Positions 1 through 7,237 of a DNA stretch of 16,154 nt are shown here, piece after piece. The stretch lies in the NCBI GenBank assembly GCA_964521815.1, contig CAZFSN010000051.1, positions 1-16,154 on the forward strand, in the 5' to 3' direction. The notes beneath the pieces were generated by a model, which ran no database searches, was not told where the DNA came from, and worked only from the letters and a program-made list of their open reading frames with translations. Made by a program: the position numbers and the translations under genes. The stretch is from JAAEQD01 sp964521815 (GTDB taxonomy: Bacteria > Zixibacteria > MSB-5A5 > UBA10806 > 4484-95). The stretch's first letter is position 1; the number at the start of each line of letters is the position of its first letter.

Positions 1-207
1 CCTAATAAATTTAAAAAAGAGCCATTTTATTTGAGATTAAGAAATCCTAAAGATAAAAAAATAAGTTCGAGGTTTGAAGAAATAGAGGTACTATCAAAGG
101 TAATCAGAGAGTTGGATGATAAAATTAGAAAATTAAGAATATATGTTCCGAAAGATGATTTAAATAGATGTAAAAATTTTAGTGATAACTTAAATTGGAA
201 ACCCTAG
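1..207 (+). CDS. 3' end of a gene cut by the window edge (possible HD-type phosphohydrolase C-terminus)
   Basis: Frame 1 is open from the first base to a TAG at 205-207 and gives a 68-residue C-terminal fragment ending in NLNWKP. The fragment is rich in Lys, Asp and Ile and has a predicted helical stretch (EEIEVLSKVIRELDDKIRKL) followed by RIYVPKDD. No catalytic motif lies in the visible part. It ends 13 bp before the YwgA-like gene on the same strand and shares its very low G+C, so the two are probably co-transcribed. Known context: in Bacillus subtilis a YwgA-type gene sits beside the HD-domain hydrolase gene ywfO, and the 'KLRIYVPK' tail would suit the end of an HD-domain protein. That assignment is only an inference from context; the reading frame itself is well supported. 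Confidence 0.6.
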   Translation, partial: PNKFKKEPFYLRLRNPKDKKISSRFEEIEVLSKVIRELDDKIRKLRIYVPKDDLNRCKNFSDNLNWKP

Positions 208-220
208 AATCGAGGAACCT

Positions 221-769
221 ATGGACTCAAATATCAAATTTGGATTAATTTCATTTGTATTTAAAGAATTAAATAAAAGTAGATTGTACTATGGAAAAAT
301 TGTTATTCAAAAAATCCTATATTTTCTACAAGAAACTGAAAATGTCAATTTAAATTATAGATTTACATTTTATCATTATGGTCCTTACAGTGAGGAATTA
401 GCGCGTGATATTCAATTAATGGAATTAAATGGTTTGATTAATTCATCTGTTGATCCCAAGGGTATGGGTTATTCAATTCATCTTAATGAAATAGTCGCTC
501 AAAAATATATTGAGCAATCCCAACAAGTTATTGATAGGAATTCAAATAAAATAACTCGGATTTTATCGGATTTCGGTAGATTTAAACCATTATTTTTAGA
601 GTTATATACGACTATACATTTTGTCTACCAAGACTTTAAAGCAGTAAATGTCAATGGTAATATAAAAAAGAATGTGGTTAATGTAGTAAAAAAAATGAAA
701 CCTAAATTTACACTTGCACAAATTTCTGATAGTTATGATAAACTTTTAAAACTTGAATATCTTAAATGA
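221..769 (+). CDS. YwgA/DUF4065-like protein of unknown function
   Basis: This gene encodes a 182-residue soluble protein with no signal peptide or membrane segment. GAGGA in CGAGGAACCT directly before the ATG at 221 supports the start. The N-terminal part, roughly residues 20-75, has the pattern of YwgA/DUF4065 (Panacea/SocA-like) folds: IVIQKILYFLQE, then F-YHYGPYSEELARDI, then L-LNGLI. The 'QK-LYF' helix and the 'YGPYS' turn are the recognisable hallmarks. The C-terminal half is Lys- and Ile-rich helical sequence that I do not recognise. Members of this fold occur as antitoxins or as proteins in mobile and defence gene clusters, but the biochemical activity is generally not established. 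The gene lies 13 bp after another AT-rich gene and faces the protease gene. Codon use is heavily A/T-ending, unlike every other gene in the window, which suggests acquisition by transfer. The family call is moderate and no function is claimed. Confidence 0.72.
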   Translation: MDSNIKFGLISFVFKELNKSRLYYGKIVIQKILYFLQETENVNLNYRFTFYHYGPYSEELARDIQLMELNGLINSSVDPKGMGYSIHLNEIVAQKYIEQSQQVIDRNSNKITRILSDFGRFKPLFLELYTTIHFVYQDFKAVNVNGNIKKNVVNVVKKMKPKFTLAQISDSYDKLLKLEYLK

Positions 770-844
770 TTTGAAGTAGATGTGGAGAATTTATTTAAAA
801 TAAGTAAGATTTATTTTGTTTGAGTTATGATAAGAAAAAATTGC

Positions 845-872
845 AAAAAGGCGACCCAACCGGCCGCCCTTT
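845..872 (-). terminator. Rho-independent terminator of the C25 protease gene
   Basis: On the minus strand the transcript reads GGCGGCC, then a GGUUG loop, then GGUCGCC: a 7-bp stem with one G-U pair (arms at 862-868 and 850-856). It is followed at once by five U (845-849), and more A/U follows. It begins 26 bp beyond the TAG of the protease gene. On the plus strand the G-U becomes an A-C mismatch and the U tract is broken (CTTTATT), so it should work mainly for the minus-strand gene. Confidence 0.75.
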
Positions 873-897
873 ATTCATTTCAATTTTTCAATCAACC

Positions 898-3800
898 CTA
901 CTTCAACATCACCATCTTCCGCGTAATCACATTATCGCCTTGAACCAGCTTGTAGAAATACATGCCCGAGCTGACCGGCTGGCCTTCACCATTCGTGCCA
1001 TCCCAGATAACCTGATGAGTGCCGGCTGTAAGTGTTTCGTCTATCAACGTGCTTACCCGACGGCCCATAATGTCATACACTTCAAGCGTAACCCGGCCAT
1101 CAGATGGCAATCCGAACCATATCTCGGTTTTGGGGTTGAAGGGATTGGGATAGTTCTGTCCGAGAGCCAGCTCCGTTGGCAATGCGTCAGTTGCGTTTTC
1201 GGCAATATCAACCGGGATTACGTGCAGGGTGCAGGGAATAGCTATTGATGGATTATCCGGGTCGTTGGAATTTATCAAGATATTGCCCGTATAAAGCCCC
1301 GGCTCCACGTCTGATGCGTCAAATGTCACGTTCAGATCGATTGATTCGTCGGGGAAAAGCGTGCCCATGGTTGGCGAGACAGTAAGCCAGAATATCGGAT
1401 AACAGATTTTAACGGCTAATCCGGGTTCTGCATAGGCCTGGTTATTGGCCATCTGAAGGCCAATTGTACCATTTTCGTTCTGGATGCCCATCGTGTAAGA
1501 ATCAATCGGATTATTGATATCGGCGTATTGATAAATTATATCGCCGTTAGCCAGGAGTATTACCTGGAATGTGTATGGCCCGGGGCCGCCCGAGTAGTAA
1601 TGCGCCACATTGATATATGATACGACGAGAGAATCGACTCCATTGGAATAGTAATAAGCTTCACCGCCATCGCCGAAATCCATATCATCCCAGAACGGCG
1701 CCAGCAGATTATAAGGCTCAGAACCGCTTGGAATAGAGGCGTTCAAATAAGTCGTTGCCGATGAGGTGAATGATAGCCAGCCGTTCGAGCAAGCCCTGAA
1801 AGAATAAAACATATTGCCATAGAACGGAAAATCGAATCCGATATTAAATGGGCCGAGATTCGTATCATCATCGAAACCTGTTATCGGGGTACCGATACTT
1901 GTGATATCGATCCAGTCATAATGCGGGCCGCCGGGCTCGTTGGAATCTTTCCAGGTATAGCCATACTCATCCGGGCCGCCGAAATCGGTGATTATATCGC
2001 CGCCGGACGGCGAATCACTATCGGTTTTGGGGCCGATATAGTTGTAAGATGTTATACCGTTGATTTTGGTTTTCTCGTAATACCTCTCATCTATGGAAGG
2101 CGCCGTGCCATTATTAGGCGCGGTCGTTACCAACCGGTCATCGGCTACAGCAGCAGCGGTGAAATCGAGTATCCCTTCGCCGGTATTGGAAACTTCGACG
2201 ACGCGAGTCTCAAGATCGCCGTCATCGATAGTGACATCTAAATGCTGCTGATCGATAGCAATTTCCGATTCATTGGCGCCCCAATTAATCATGCCGTTCA
2301 TAACCACGGCATCGATATACCAGCCGGGATCGGTGACCATATAATCCGATCCGAAATTGAATTTAATCTTGATTGTTTCGCCTTCAAAAGCCCCCAGTTC
2401 GAAAGTCACTTCCTCCCAACCGTTCGATTGATCGCTGAACCCCGGCTCATCATTGAGAGCGGGAACATCGGATTCGGGGTATCCGCCATTGGGCTGGATA
2501 AGCTGCCAGGTTAAGCCGCCGTCGGTGGTCACCTTTACATTGCCGCCGTCATAACCTGCTTCCATATTATACCAGTGCCAGAATGACAACGAGGCGCTGG
2601 AATTAGTTACTGTACAGTAAGTAGTCATCAGGCCGGCCGAAGCGTCGTTGGGATAATTATCGGCAAGCATGGTTGCCCAGACATTATCGCCATCATACGC
2701 GATACCCGGGCCCGTGACCGGCTGGCCCCATTGCCAGATACCCTCGCCGATCCAGCCGGCGTTGTTATATTCAAATGATTCCATCGCCCGAATCGTGAAT
2801 TGCAGGTCAGCTGAATAACCATTGTCGGCGGTGATTGCCATATCGAATAACACCGAATGTCCGGGCGGATAGTTGTTCTCGGCGGTGACAAGATAAGTGT
2901 TATCCGAATTATTGCCGGTTTCGTCAGGGTTTAAATTTCCGAAAGTCGAGGAGTCATTGGTTAGCGTGACATATTGGTCGTCTTCCGAAATTATACCGGT
3001 TACGTTTACGGCCTGCGAAGAGCCGGTATTTTTAATCGTGACCGTAACCGCTACTGTTTCGCCGGCTTCGAAAATTCCATTGTTATTGCCATCGCTGTCA
3101 TCAATATTTACATCGATAAAACCAATGACCGGCGCGTGAACAGGAATCGTGAAATGACTAACCCAGTCCTGCGAGCCATTGGTCGCCGCCAGATCGAAAT
3201 TAATGATATGACCGTCCAGCGCCTGGCTCGAAACATCGAAACCAAAGGCGTTCTCAAGAGTAGTTGTGCCGAAATTGCCATCGATATTGCCAAAAGCGGC
3301 TGAGTTATCAGTAATCGTAACATAATCATCAGCCGATGTTATCGTTCCGGTGACATTGTAAGCCGTGTCCGGCCCGACATTCATTAACTGCATGTCCAGA
3401 AGAATGCTTTCGCTGAAATCAACCCGGCCATCGGCATTACCGGCATCGTCATTGATTCCATATTCATCAAAAACCACATATGGGCCATCCGGCGCGATAG
3501 CGGTCACGGTGCCGAAATATGGCTCGTAGTTATGACTAGTCACGGTAAGGTCCAAAGTTTCGCCAATTGGCAGGGTTTGTTCGAACGCGATTGTCGCCAG
3601 GCCGCCACTATTCGTATACGCTGAACCATAGAGTACACCGTCGTAATACAATGCGCATAAAGCGCCCTCTACACCGGAAACCGTAACATCCATCTCGGTG
3701 TTGGTAAAAATTACCGAAGGGGCGTATTGGACCGTCATACTGGAGGGCGTATCGGTATAAATCAGGGCCGAGGGATCGCCGAAAAGTATCCAGGTGTTGA

Positions 3801-5457
3801 ACATATCGACCCCGTCAGCGCCTTCGACCTCAATCATTTTACATGAGCCGTTATAACAGATACCGCCGAACGTCAGCTTCGCTTCCGCCACCAGTAAATC
3901 AACCGCTTCATCCTGCGCCCACATCGGCGGGTCCCAGTCCTGGCTGATCGATGACATGTACACGCCGACTGCTCCGGCCGGTTCGCCATTATGTATCGCT
4001 CTCATCCAGTGCTCGGCGAAACAGGTGTAATTATCGAATTCACCGTTATTGCATGCCACACTGAAAATGAAAGGCAGCTTGTTATCGTTAGCCAGGGCAT
4101 CAACATGACTATTGCTGAAATCGGTCGTTCCCCAGGTATCCCAGCTTCCGTGACCACAGTAGTTGACCAAGCCACGGCCCTCGTTAAGAACTTGAGTGAC
4201 CTGAGCGGCCGAAGCATTGGGGTCATAGATTTGATCGACTGTCGTATAATTATAGCCAAGCAAATCATCGCGGATATAATTCATGTGCTGAAAATCATAT
4301 TCGCCCTGATGGCCGGGTCCCTGGTCGGAGGCGATACCGGTGGCCATGTGATACCAGTCGGCGCCTGTTTGCGGTGTCTTCTCATATTCGACCAGCCGCG
4401 TAACCTGCGTTTCAACCTGGGTTAAGTTCTCCGCGGAAATGCGCCCGACAAAAATATCGGGGTAGCTGTCACCGCCGGCCAGCTTAGAGTAGGATGGATC
4501 GGAGGCGCCGCCGGAGGCGTAATATGGGGCTACCTGAGCCGCATCACCGACTAAAACCAGAAACGCCAGATTGGTGCTATCGTAAAAATCCTGAACGAAA
4601 TTTTTAATGCTATTGGCGTTATTGCCGATTTCGGAAACATTCACGATTGTTGTTTTAATGCCTTTTTGTTTTTTCCATTCCACGAAAGGCAGAACCGCGT
4701 CATAAAAAGCGTCGTGTGTTATTACCAGCATGTCGCCGGTTTCCCCAACCGGGGTATAAAGTAATACGCTCTGATTATAGTTGATAAACATCTGCCTATA
4801 TAAAAGATCAAACTCGGGTGTTACTGCGCTTAGGGGTTCACGGCGGTTGAGCACATTTATTTCACCAGGCCCGATGTTTACCAATTCTATAGTGATAGAT
4901 GTGTATACCCTAAGAGTCTTCGAAACAGGATTATATTGGAATGGATAAACCTCGGCCACGGTTCCGCGGATATCGCGCAGGATATATGGTTCACGGGCCG
5001 AAGCCACCCCGGAAGGGTACCACTCATCGATATTGTACACAGGCCCGAATTCATATGGTACATCCGCGGGATTAATCGTTCTTTTCAAATTGCCTTTGGA
5101 TGGGACAACCGGCAGATCGGTGAAATCGCGATATTCCGATGATTCAATCCGGATCTCCATTTTAGCATTGTCCGGAATTATGAAACTGCGGCAGATGCGG
5201 GGAAGGGCCGGTTCGCCCTGGTTATGAAGCACGCCCTCATCGGCAAGATTCACCGAATAGTATGTCTCTCCGGATATATCGACTGCCTGCTTATAAAATC
5301 CGCCAATCTCGAATCGGGCCACCGTATGATTTTCATTCGACTCGAGAACGGTTACGATCACATCATCGGTAACATTACCCAAATCGACTCGCTGGCCGCC
5401 GGCTGAACTTGCCGCAGCCAATAAAATAATCGCCAGTACCGCAGTTTTTAGTTTCAT
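898..5457 (-). CDS. Secreted multidomain gingipain-type (C25) cysteine protease with C-terminal sorting domain
   Basis: The product is a predicted exported endopeptidase of 1519 residues. I chose the ATG at 5457 because AAGGAA lies about 10 nt upstream and it opens directly into a signal peptide (MKLKTAVLAIILLAAASSAGG); an in-frame ATG at 5502 lacks a ribosome binding site and would bury that signal. Layout: a pro-region at about 22-235; a C25 catalytic domain at about 242-568 with His436 in NYCGHGS and Cys469 in FSVACNNGEFD, 33 residues apart as in the gingipains; an Ig-like domain at about 575-655; two tandem related modules at about 658-773 and 775-890, each with a D/N-rich G-(I/V)-E/D-F/E-GE-type loop and a 'FGN' segment; a jelly-roll adhesin/MAM-like domain at about 893-1055 (SFWHWY, GWYIDAV); a split Ig-like domain (about 1066-1105 and 1355-1416) with a beta-rich domain inserted at about 1155-1352 (FPFYGN, SNGWLSF, LAPFWDD); and a C-terminal domain at about 1425-1519 with LGQNYPNPFNPKT and SSGMYFYKL. 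Such tails act as type IX secretion signals or FlgD-like domains. A likely role is extracellular protein degradation; the substrate is unknown. It stands alone, with a terminator downstream. Confidence 0.93.
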   Translation of the reverse strand: MKLKTAVLAIILLAAASSAGGQRVDLGNVTDDVIVTVLESNENHTVARFEIGGFYKQAVDISGETYYSVNLADEGVLHNQGEPALPRICRSFIIPDNAKMEIRIESSEYRDFTDLPVVPSKGNLKRTINPADVPYEFGPVYNIDEWYPSGVASAREPYILRDIRGTVAEVYPFQYNPVSKTLRVYTSITIELVNIGPGEINVLNRREPLSAVTPEFDLLYRQMFINYNQSVLLYTPVGETGDMLVITHDAFYDAVLPFVEWKKQKGIKTTIVNVSEIGNNANSIKNFVQDFYDSTNLAFLVLVGDAAQVAPYYASGGASDPSYSKLAGGDSYPDIFVGRISAENLTQVETQVTRLVEYEKTPQTGADWYHMATGIASDQGPGHQGEYDFQHMNYIRDDLLGYNYTTVDQIYDPNASAAQVTQVLNEGRGLVNYCGHGSWDTWGTTDFSNSHVDALANDNKLPFIFSVACNNGEFDNYTCFAEHWMRAIHNGEPAGAVGVYMSSISQDWDPPMWAQDEAVDLLVAEAKLTFGGICYNGSCKMIEVEGADGVDMFNTWILFGDPSALIYTDTPSSMTVQYAPSVIFTNTEMDVTVSGVEGALCALYYDGVLYGSAYTNSGGLATIAFEQTLPIGETLDLTVTSHNYEPYFGTVTAIAPDGPYVVFDEYGINDDAGNADGRVDFSESILLDMQLMNVGPDTAYNVTGTITSADDYVTITDNSAAFGNIDGNFGTTTLENAFGFDVSSQALDGHIINFDLAATNGSQDWVSHFTIPVHAPVIGFIDVNIDDSDGNNNGIFEAGETVAVTVTIKNTGSSQAVNVTGIISEDDQYVTLTNDSSTFGNLNPDETGNNSDNTYLVTAENNYPPGHSVLFDMAITADNGYSADLQFTIRAMESFEYNNAGWIGEGIWQWGQPVTGPGIAYDGDNVWATMLADNYPNDASAGLMTTYCTVTNSSASLSFWHWYNMEAGYDGGNVKVTTDGGLTWQLIQPNGGYPESDVPALNDEPGFSDQSNGWEEVTFELGAFEGETIKIKFNFGSDYMVTDPGWYIDAVVMNGMINWGANESEIAIDQQHLDVTIDDGDLETRVVEVSNTGEGILDFTAAAVADDRLVTTAPNNGTAPSIDERYYEKTKINGITSYNYIGPKTDSDSPSGGDIITDFGGPDEYGYTWKDSNEPGGPHYDWIDITSIGTPITGFDDDTNLGPFNIGFDFPFYGNMFYSFRACSNGWLSFTSSATTYLNASIPSGSEPYNLLAPFWDDMDFGDGGEAYYYSNGVDSLVVSYINVAHYYSGGPGPYTFQVILLANGDIIYQYADINNPIDSYTMGIQNENGTIGLQMANNQAYAEPGLAVKICYPIFWLTVSPTMGTLFPDESIDLNVTFDASDVEPGLYTGNILINSNDPDNPSIAIPCTLHVIPVDIAENATDALPTELALGQNYPNPFNPKTEIWFGLPSDGRVTLEVYDIMGRRVSTLIDETLTAGTHQVIWDGTNGEGQPVSSGMYFYKLVQGDNVITRKMVMLK

Positions 5458-5504
5458 GATGTTTTTCCTTTTTCCATTATTGAATATTTTTGTTTTTATC
5501 ATTC

Positions 5505-5510
5505 ATTATA
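5505..5510 (-). promoter_or_regulatory. Possible -10 element (TATAAT) upstream of the protease gene
   Basis: On the minus strand, ACATATAATGAATG lies about 48 nt before the protease start codon and holds an exact TATAAT. No good -35 hexamer is found at 16-18 nt (the corresponding bases read CAGCCC), so activity would need an activator or another sigma factor. This is a weak call in an AT-rich leader. Confidence 0.28.
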
Positions 5511-5868
5511 TGTAACCATATTTCCAGGGCTGGGGCAACGTTTTATTTTAGTCGCCGCCGCTATCTTCCCGAACCGTTCTCCCCTGCGGTTAAGGCTATT
5601 TGGAAACTGATTGATTTAAAGCGCCAAACCAGTTTTGCAAGTTTGCTCCATAAGTAATTTAATCCATTTCGTGTCAAAAGCAATAACTATTTTCATGACA
5701 GCCGGATAATAAATTTAGTTTACGCGTTGTCAATCATAAGGTTACGCGGCTCAATAATTATGCATAAAAAAGGCGTTCCTGACGATCGCCCCGAATCGTT
5801 TATATACATATAAAATAAGTTCGGGCTGTTGACAAAATGAATAGAATTAAATCATCACCGAATGTTAT

Positions 5869-5900
5869 GTCGGGTCGTGCCCGATAGGGTGTGACCCGAC
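5869..5900. repeat. Strong inverted repeat / hairpin, possible REP-like dispersed element
   Basis: GTCGGGTC (5869-5876) and GACCCGAC (5893-5900) form a perfect 8-bp stem. Inside it, CCC-GATA-GGG adds a second 3-bp stem with a tetraloop, separated by a GTG/TGT internal loop. No T tract follows on either strand, so it is not a standard intrinsic terminator. It is GC-rich against AT-rich surroundings and lies 42 bp from the assembly gap, which would fit a dispersed repeat that broke the assembly. The structure is seen directly; the repeat status is inferred. Confidence 0.6.
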
Positions 5901-5942
5901 TGAACGCATTTAGTTAGTTTGTCAAGAATCTGGACTTATAAA

Positions 5943-6042
5943 NNNNNNNNNNNNNNNNNNNNNNNNNNNNNNNNNNNNNNNNNNNNNNNNNNNNNNNNNN
6001 NNNNNNNNNNNNNNNNNNNNNNNNNNNNNNNNNNNNNNNNNN
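5943..6042. other. Assembly gap of 100 N
   Basis: Exactly 100 undetermined bases. The round number is the usual placeholder for a scaffold join of unknown size, so the true distance, and even the orientation, between the two flanks is not fixed by this sequence. The 50 bp to the right of the gap (6043-6092) show no gene. Confidence 0.98.
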
Positions 6043-6092
6043 AAGTTACCTTTTTCAATGAGACGACGCGTTGGTCATGTCTTAACTACAAA

Positions 6093-6782
6093 TTACCTGG
6101 TTCTATTTAAAATTATCTGGCAGCTATCGCCTAAAATTGCTTCAAAGACCGCTATCCGATCGATAACTTTGATGGGCTTGGTTTCGAATTCGCAGGCTTC
6201 TATCTTGTTTTTTATGAAAGGTATTGCATTTAGGAAATCCATTAAGCCCGCCGAACCTCCGCCTATTTCTTGATGCGCCAGTAGTGCTTCATTAACTCCG
6301 GGCGGCTTATGTCCGACGAAATCGCTATAAAAATCAGTCACTCTGTAGTACGATTGCCATTGATAGATATAAGTCAAAAAAGCGGGCAGTTTGACACATT
6401 GACCCCGCAAATACCAGGAATTGCCCGACAGGTAAAATGTCGTAGGTACTGTTTGGGATTCTATGCCGGTTAAAACCAATTCCATTTTCAATGTTTTAAC
6501 CGGATCGCCCTCGTAAGCGATCGTGGTCCGGCAGATGCCAGTCGATGGCTTATATGGCCGGAATGATTTCAGGTGGTTCGTTGTCTTAAGTAGCGCCCAG
6601 GAAACAATCAGCATGAATATAGCGACAACTATCGCGATATAGCTGACCCCGCCCGGAATCTTTTTTTTTGACTCGCCATCCGATTTAAATTTTAAGCGGC
6701 GAACAAGACGAACAAAAAACAGGGCCAGCAAGCCGACACCGAGGATCAATAGAACTAAAGCTATTATTAAAGCCTTTGTCAT
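6093..6782 (-). CDS. Unknown two-helix inner-membrane protein
   Basis: This gene encodes 229 residues. A hydrophobic segment at about 5-27 (ALIIALVLLILGVGLLALFFVR) is followed by a short basic stretch (RRLKFKSDGESKKK) and a second segment at about 46-66. The remaining 160 or so residues should be on the far side of both helices, together with the N-terminus. The soluble part begins with a beta-like stretch (GICRTTIAYEGDPVKTLKMEL), has a Y/W-rich patch (WYLRGQCVKLPAFLTYIYQW) and contains two Cys in the visible motifs. The pattern '...F-L-G--W-LRG------P-F-----....YR---' resembles small proteins often mislabelled 'cation/multidrug efflux pump' in other Gram-negative bacteria, but it has none of the features of a transporter, so I assign no function. 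It is the last gene of the parAB-M23-bactofilin run, 33 bp after the bactofilin gene. The ribosome binding site is weak (GGGA about 13 nt upstream). Confidence 0.75.
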   Translation of the reverse strand: MTKALIIALVLLILGVGLLALFFVRLVRRLKFKSDGESKKKIPGGVSYIAIVVAIFMLIVSWALLKTTNHLKSFRPYKPSTGICRTTIAYEGDPVKTLKMELVLTGIESQTVPTTFYLSGNSWYLRGQCVKLPAFLTYIYQWQSYYRVTDFYSDFVGHKPPGVNEALLAHQEIGGGSAGLMDFLNAIPFIKNKIEACEFETKPIKVIDRIAVFEAILGDSCQIILNRTR

Positions 6783-6815
6783 TGGCGATAGAAATTCCCG
6801 CTCGAATCTGCCATA

Positions 6816-7214
6816 CTACTTTTTATTGGACTGGTCGGGAGACGGCGGTTTGGCGATAGTTGGAGATGTCTTGCCCTTCATGTTCGAATTGCCATGAAAG
6901 ATAGCGCCATGTTCGATCAGGAGCGATTTCGAAATTAAATCACCGTGAAGCTCGGCTTTCGATTGCAATTCGATTTTATCGGCGGCCTCGAGATTGCCCT
7001 CGACTTTTCCACCGACTATTATCGATTTGGCTTTCACCTCGGCTTGTACTAAACCCTCGGGCCCGATTGTCACGACGTCATTAGATTCCAGTTTACCCTT
7101 GACCGTACCATCGATTCTGGTCGCGCCCTCGACAATAACGGTTCCTTCGATTTTTGTCCCCCGGCCAATTATCGTATCCAGCTTCCCTTCAAATTTTGTG
7201 TTCTTCTCAGACAT
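6816..7214 (-). CDS. Bactofilin (polymerising cytoskeletal protein, BacA/CcmA family)
   Basis: The product is a 132-residue cytoplasmic scaffold protein. Bactofilins self-assemble into filaments through a right-handed beta-helix and recruit cell-wall enzymes or segregation proteins at the membrane. The core at about 10-110 shows the repeating short-strand pattern of the family: IIGRGTKIEGTVIVEGATRI, DGTVKGKLESND, VVTIGPEGLVQAEVKAKSI, IVGGKVEGNL and AELHGDLISKSLLIEHGAIFHG. The N-terminal MSEKNTKFEG and the C-terminal Pro/Lys/Ser-rich tail (about 113-132) are flexible, as is usual. GGAAGGGG about 10 nt before the ATG supports the start. It lies 23 bp downstream of a membrane-anchored M23 endopeptidase gene, a pairing known from CcmA/Csd1 of Helicobacter and BacA/LmdC-type pairs. 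Here the pair is also joined to parAB, echoing Myxococcus, where bactofilins organise ParABS. Confidence 0.93.
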   Translation of the reverse strand: MSEKNTKFEGKLDTIIGRGTKIEGTVIVEGATRIDGTVKGKLESNDVVTIGPEGLVQAEVKAKSIIVGGKVEGNLEAADKIELQSKAELHGDLISKSLLIEHGAIFHGNSNMKGKTSPTIAKPPSPDQSNKK

Positions 7215-7237
7215 TACTTCGTTTCCCCTTCCAAATA

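Larger units (their letters stand above)
5503..5942. other. Non-coding region between the protease gene and the assembly gap
   Basis: I see no convincing coding frame in this stretch; the short open frames lack start signals and recognisable protein sequence. It holds the protease leader with a possible -10 element near 5505-5510. Its right end carries a strong hairpin at 5869-5900, then AT-rich sequence ending in CAAGAATCTGGACTTATAA at the gap. A gene interrupted by the gap could lie to the right, but nothing visible supports one. Confidence 0.6.

Noticed and set aside
820..1248. Plus-strand open frame of 142 codons overlapping the end of the protease gene
   Set aside because: It lies antisense to the strongly supported C25 protease and its sorting domain, starts within the AT-rich intergenic stretch without a ribosome binding site, and has no recognisable protein sequence.
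3991..4425. Plus-strand open frame of 144 codons inside the protease gene
   Set aside because: It is a shadow of the catalytic-domain coding sequence, which has intact His and Cys motifs on the minus strand.
5458..5502. Upstream ATG that would add 15 residues to the protease
   Set aside because: No ribosome binding site precedes it, while the ATG at 5457 has AAGGAA at proper spacing and begins a clean signal peptide.
5829..5857. TTGACA on the plus strand as a promoter -35
   Set aside because: No TATAAT-like hexamer lies 15-19 bp downstream and no plus-strand gene follows before the gap.
5919..6110. Open frame running across the N gap
   Set aside because: More than half of its codons are undetermined bases, and the visible ends are not coherent protein sequence.
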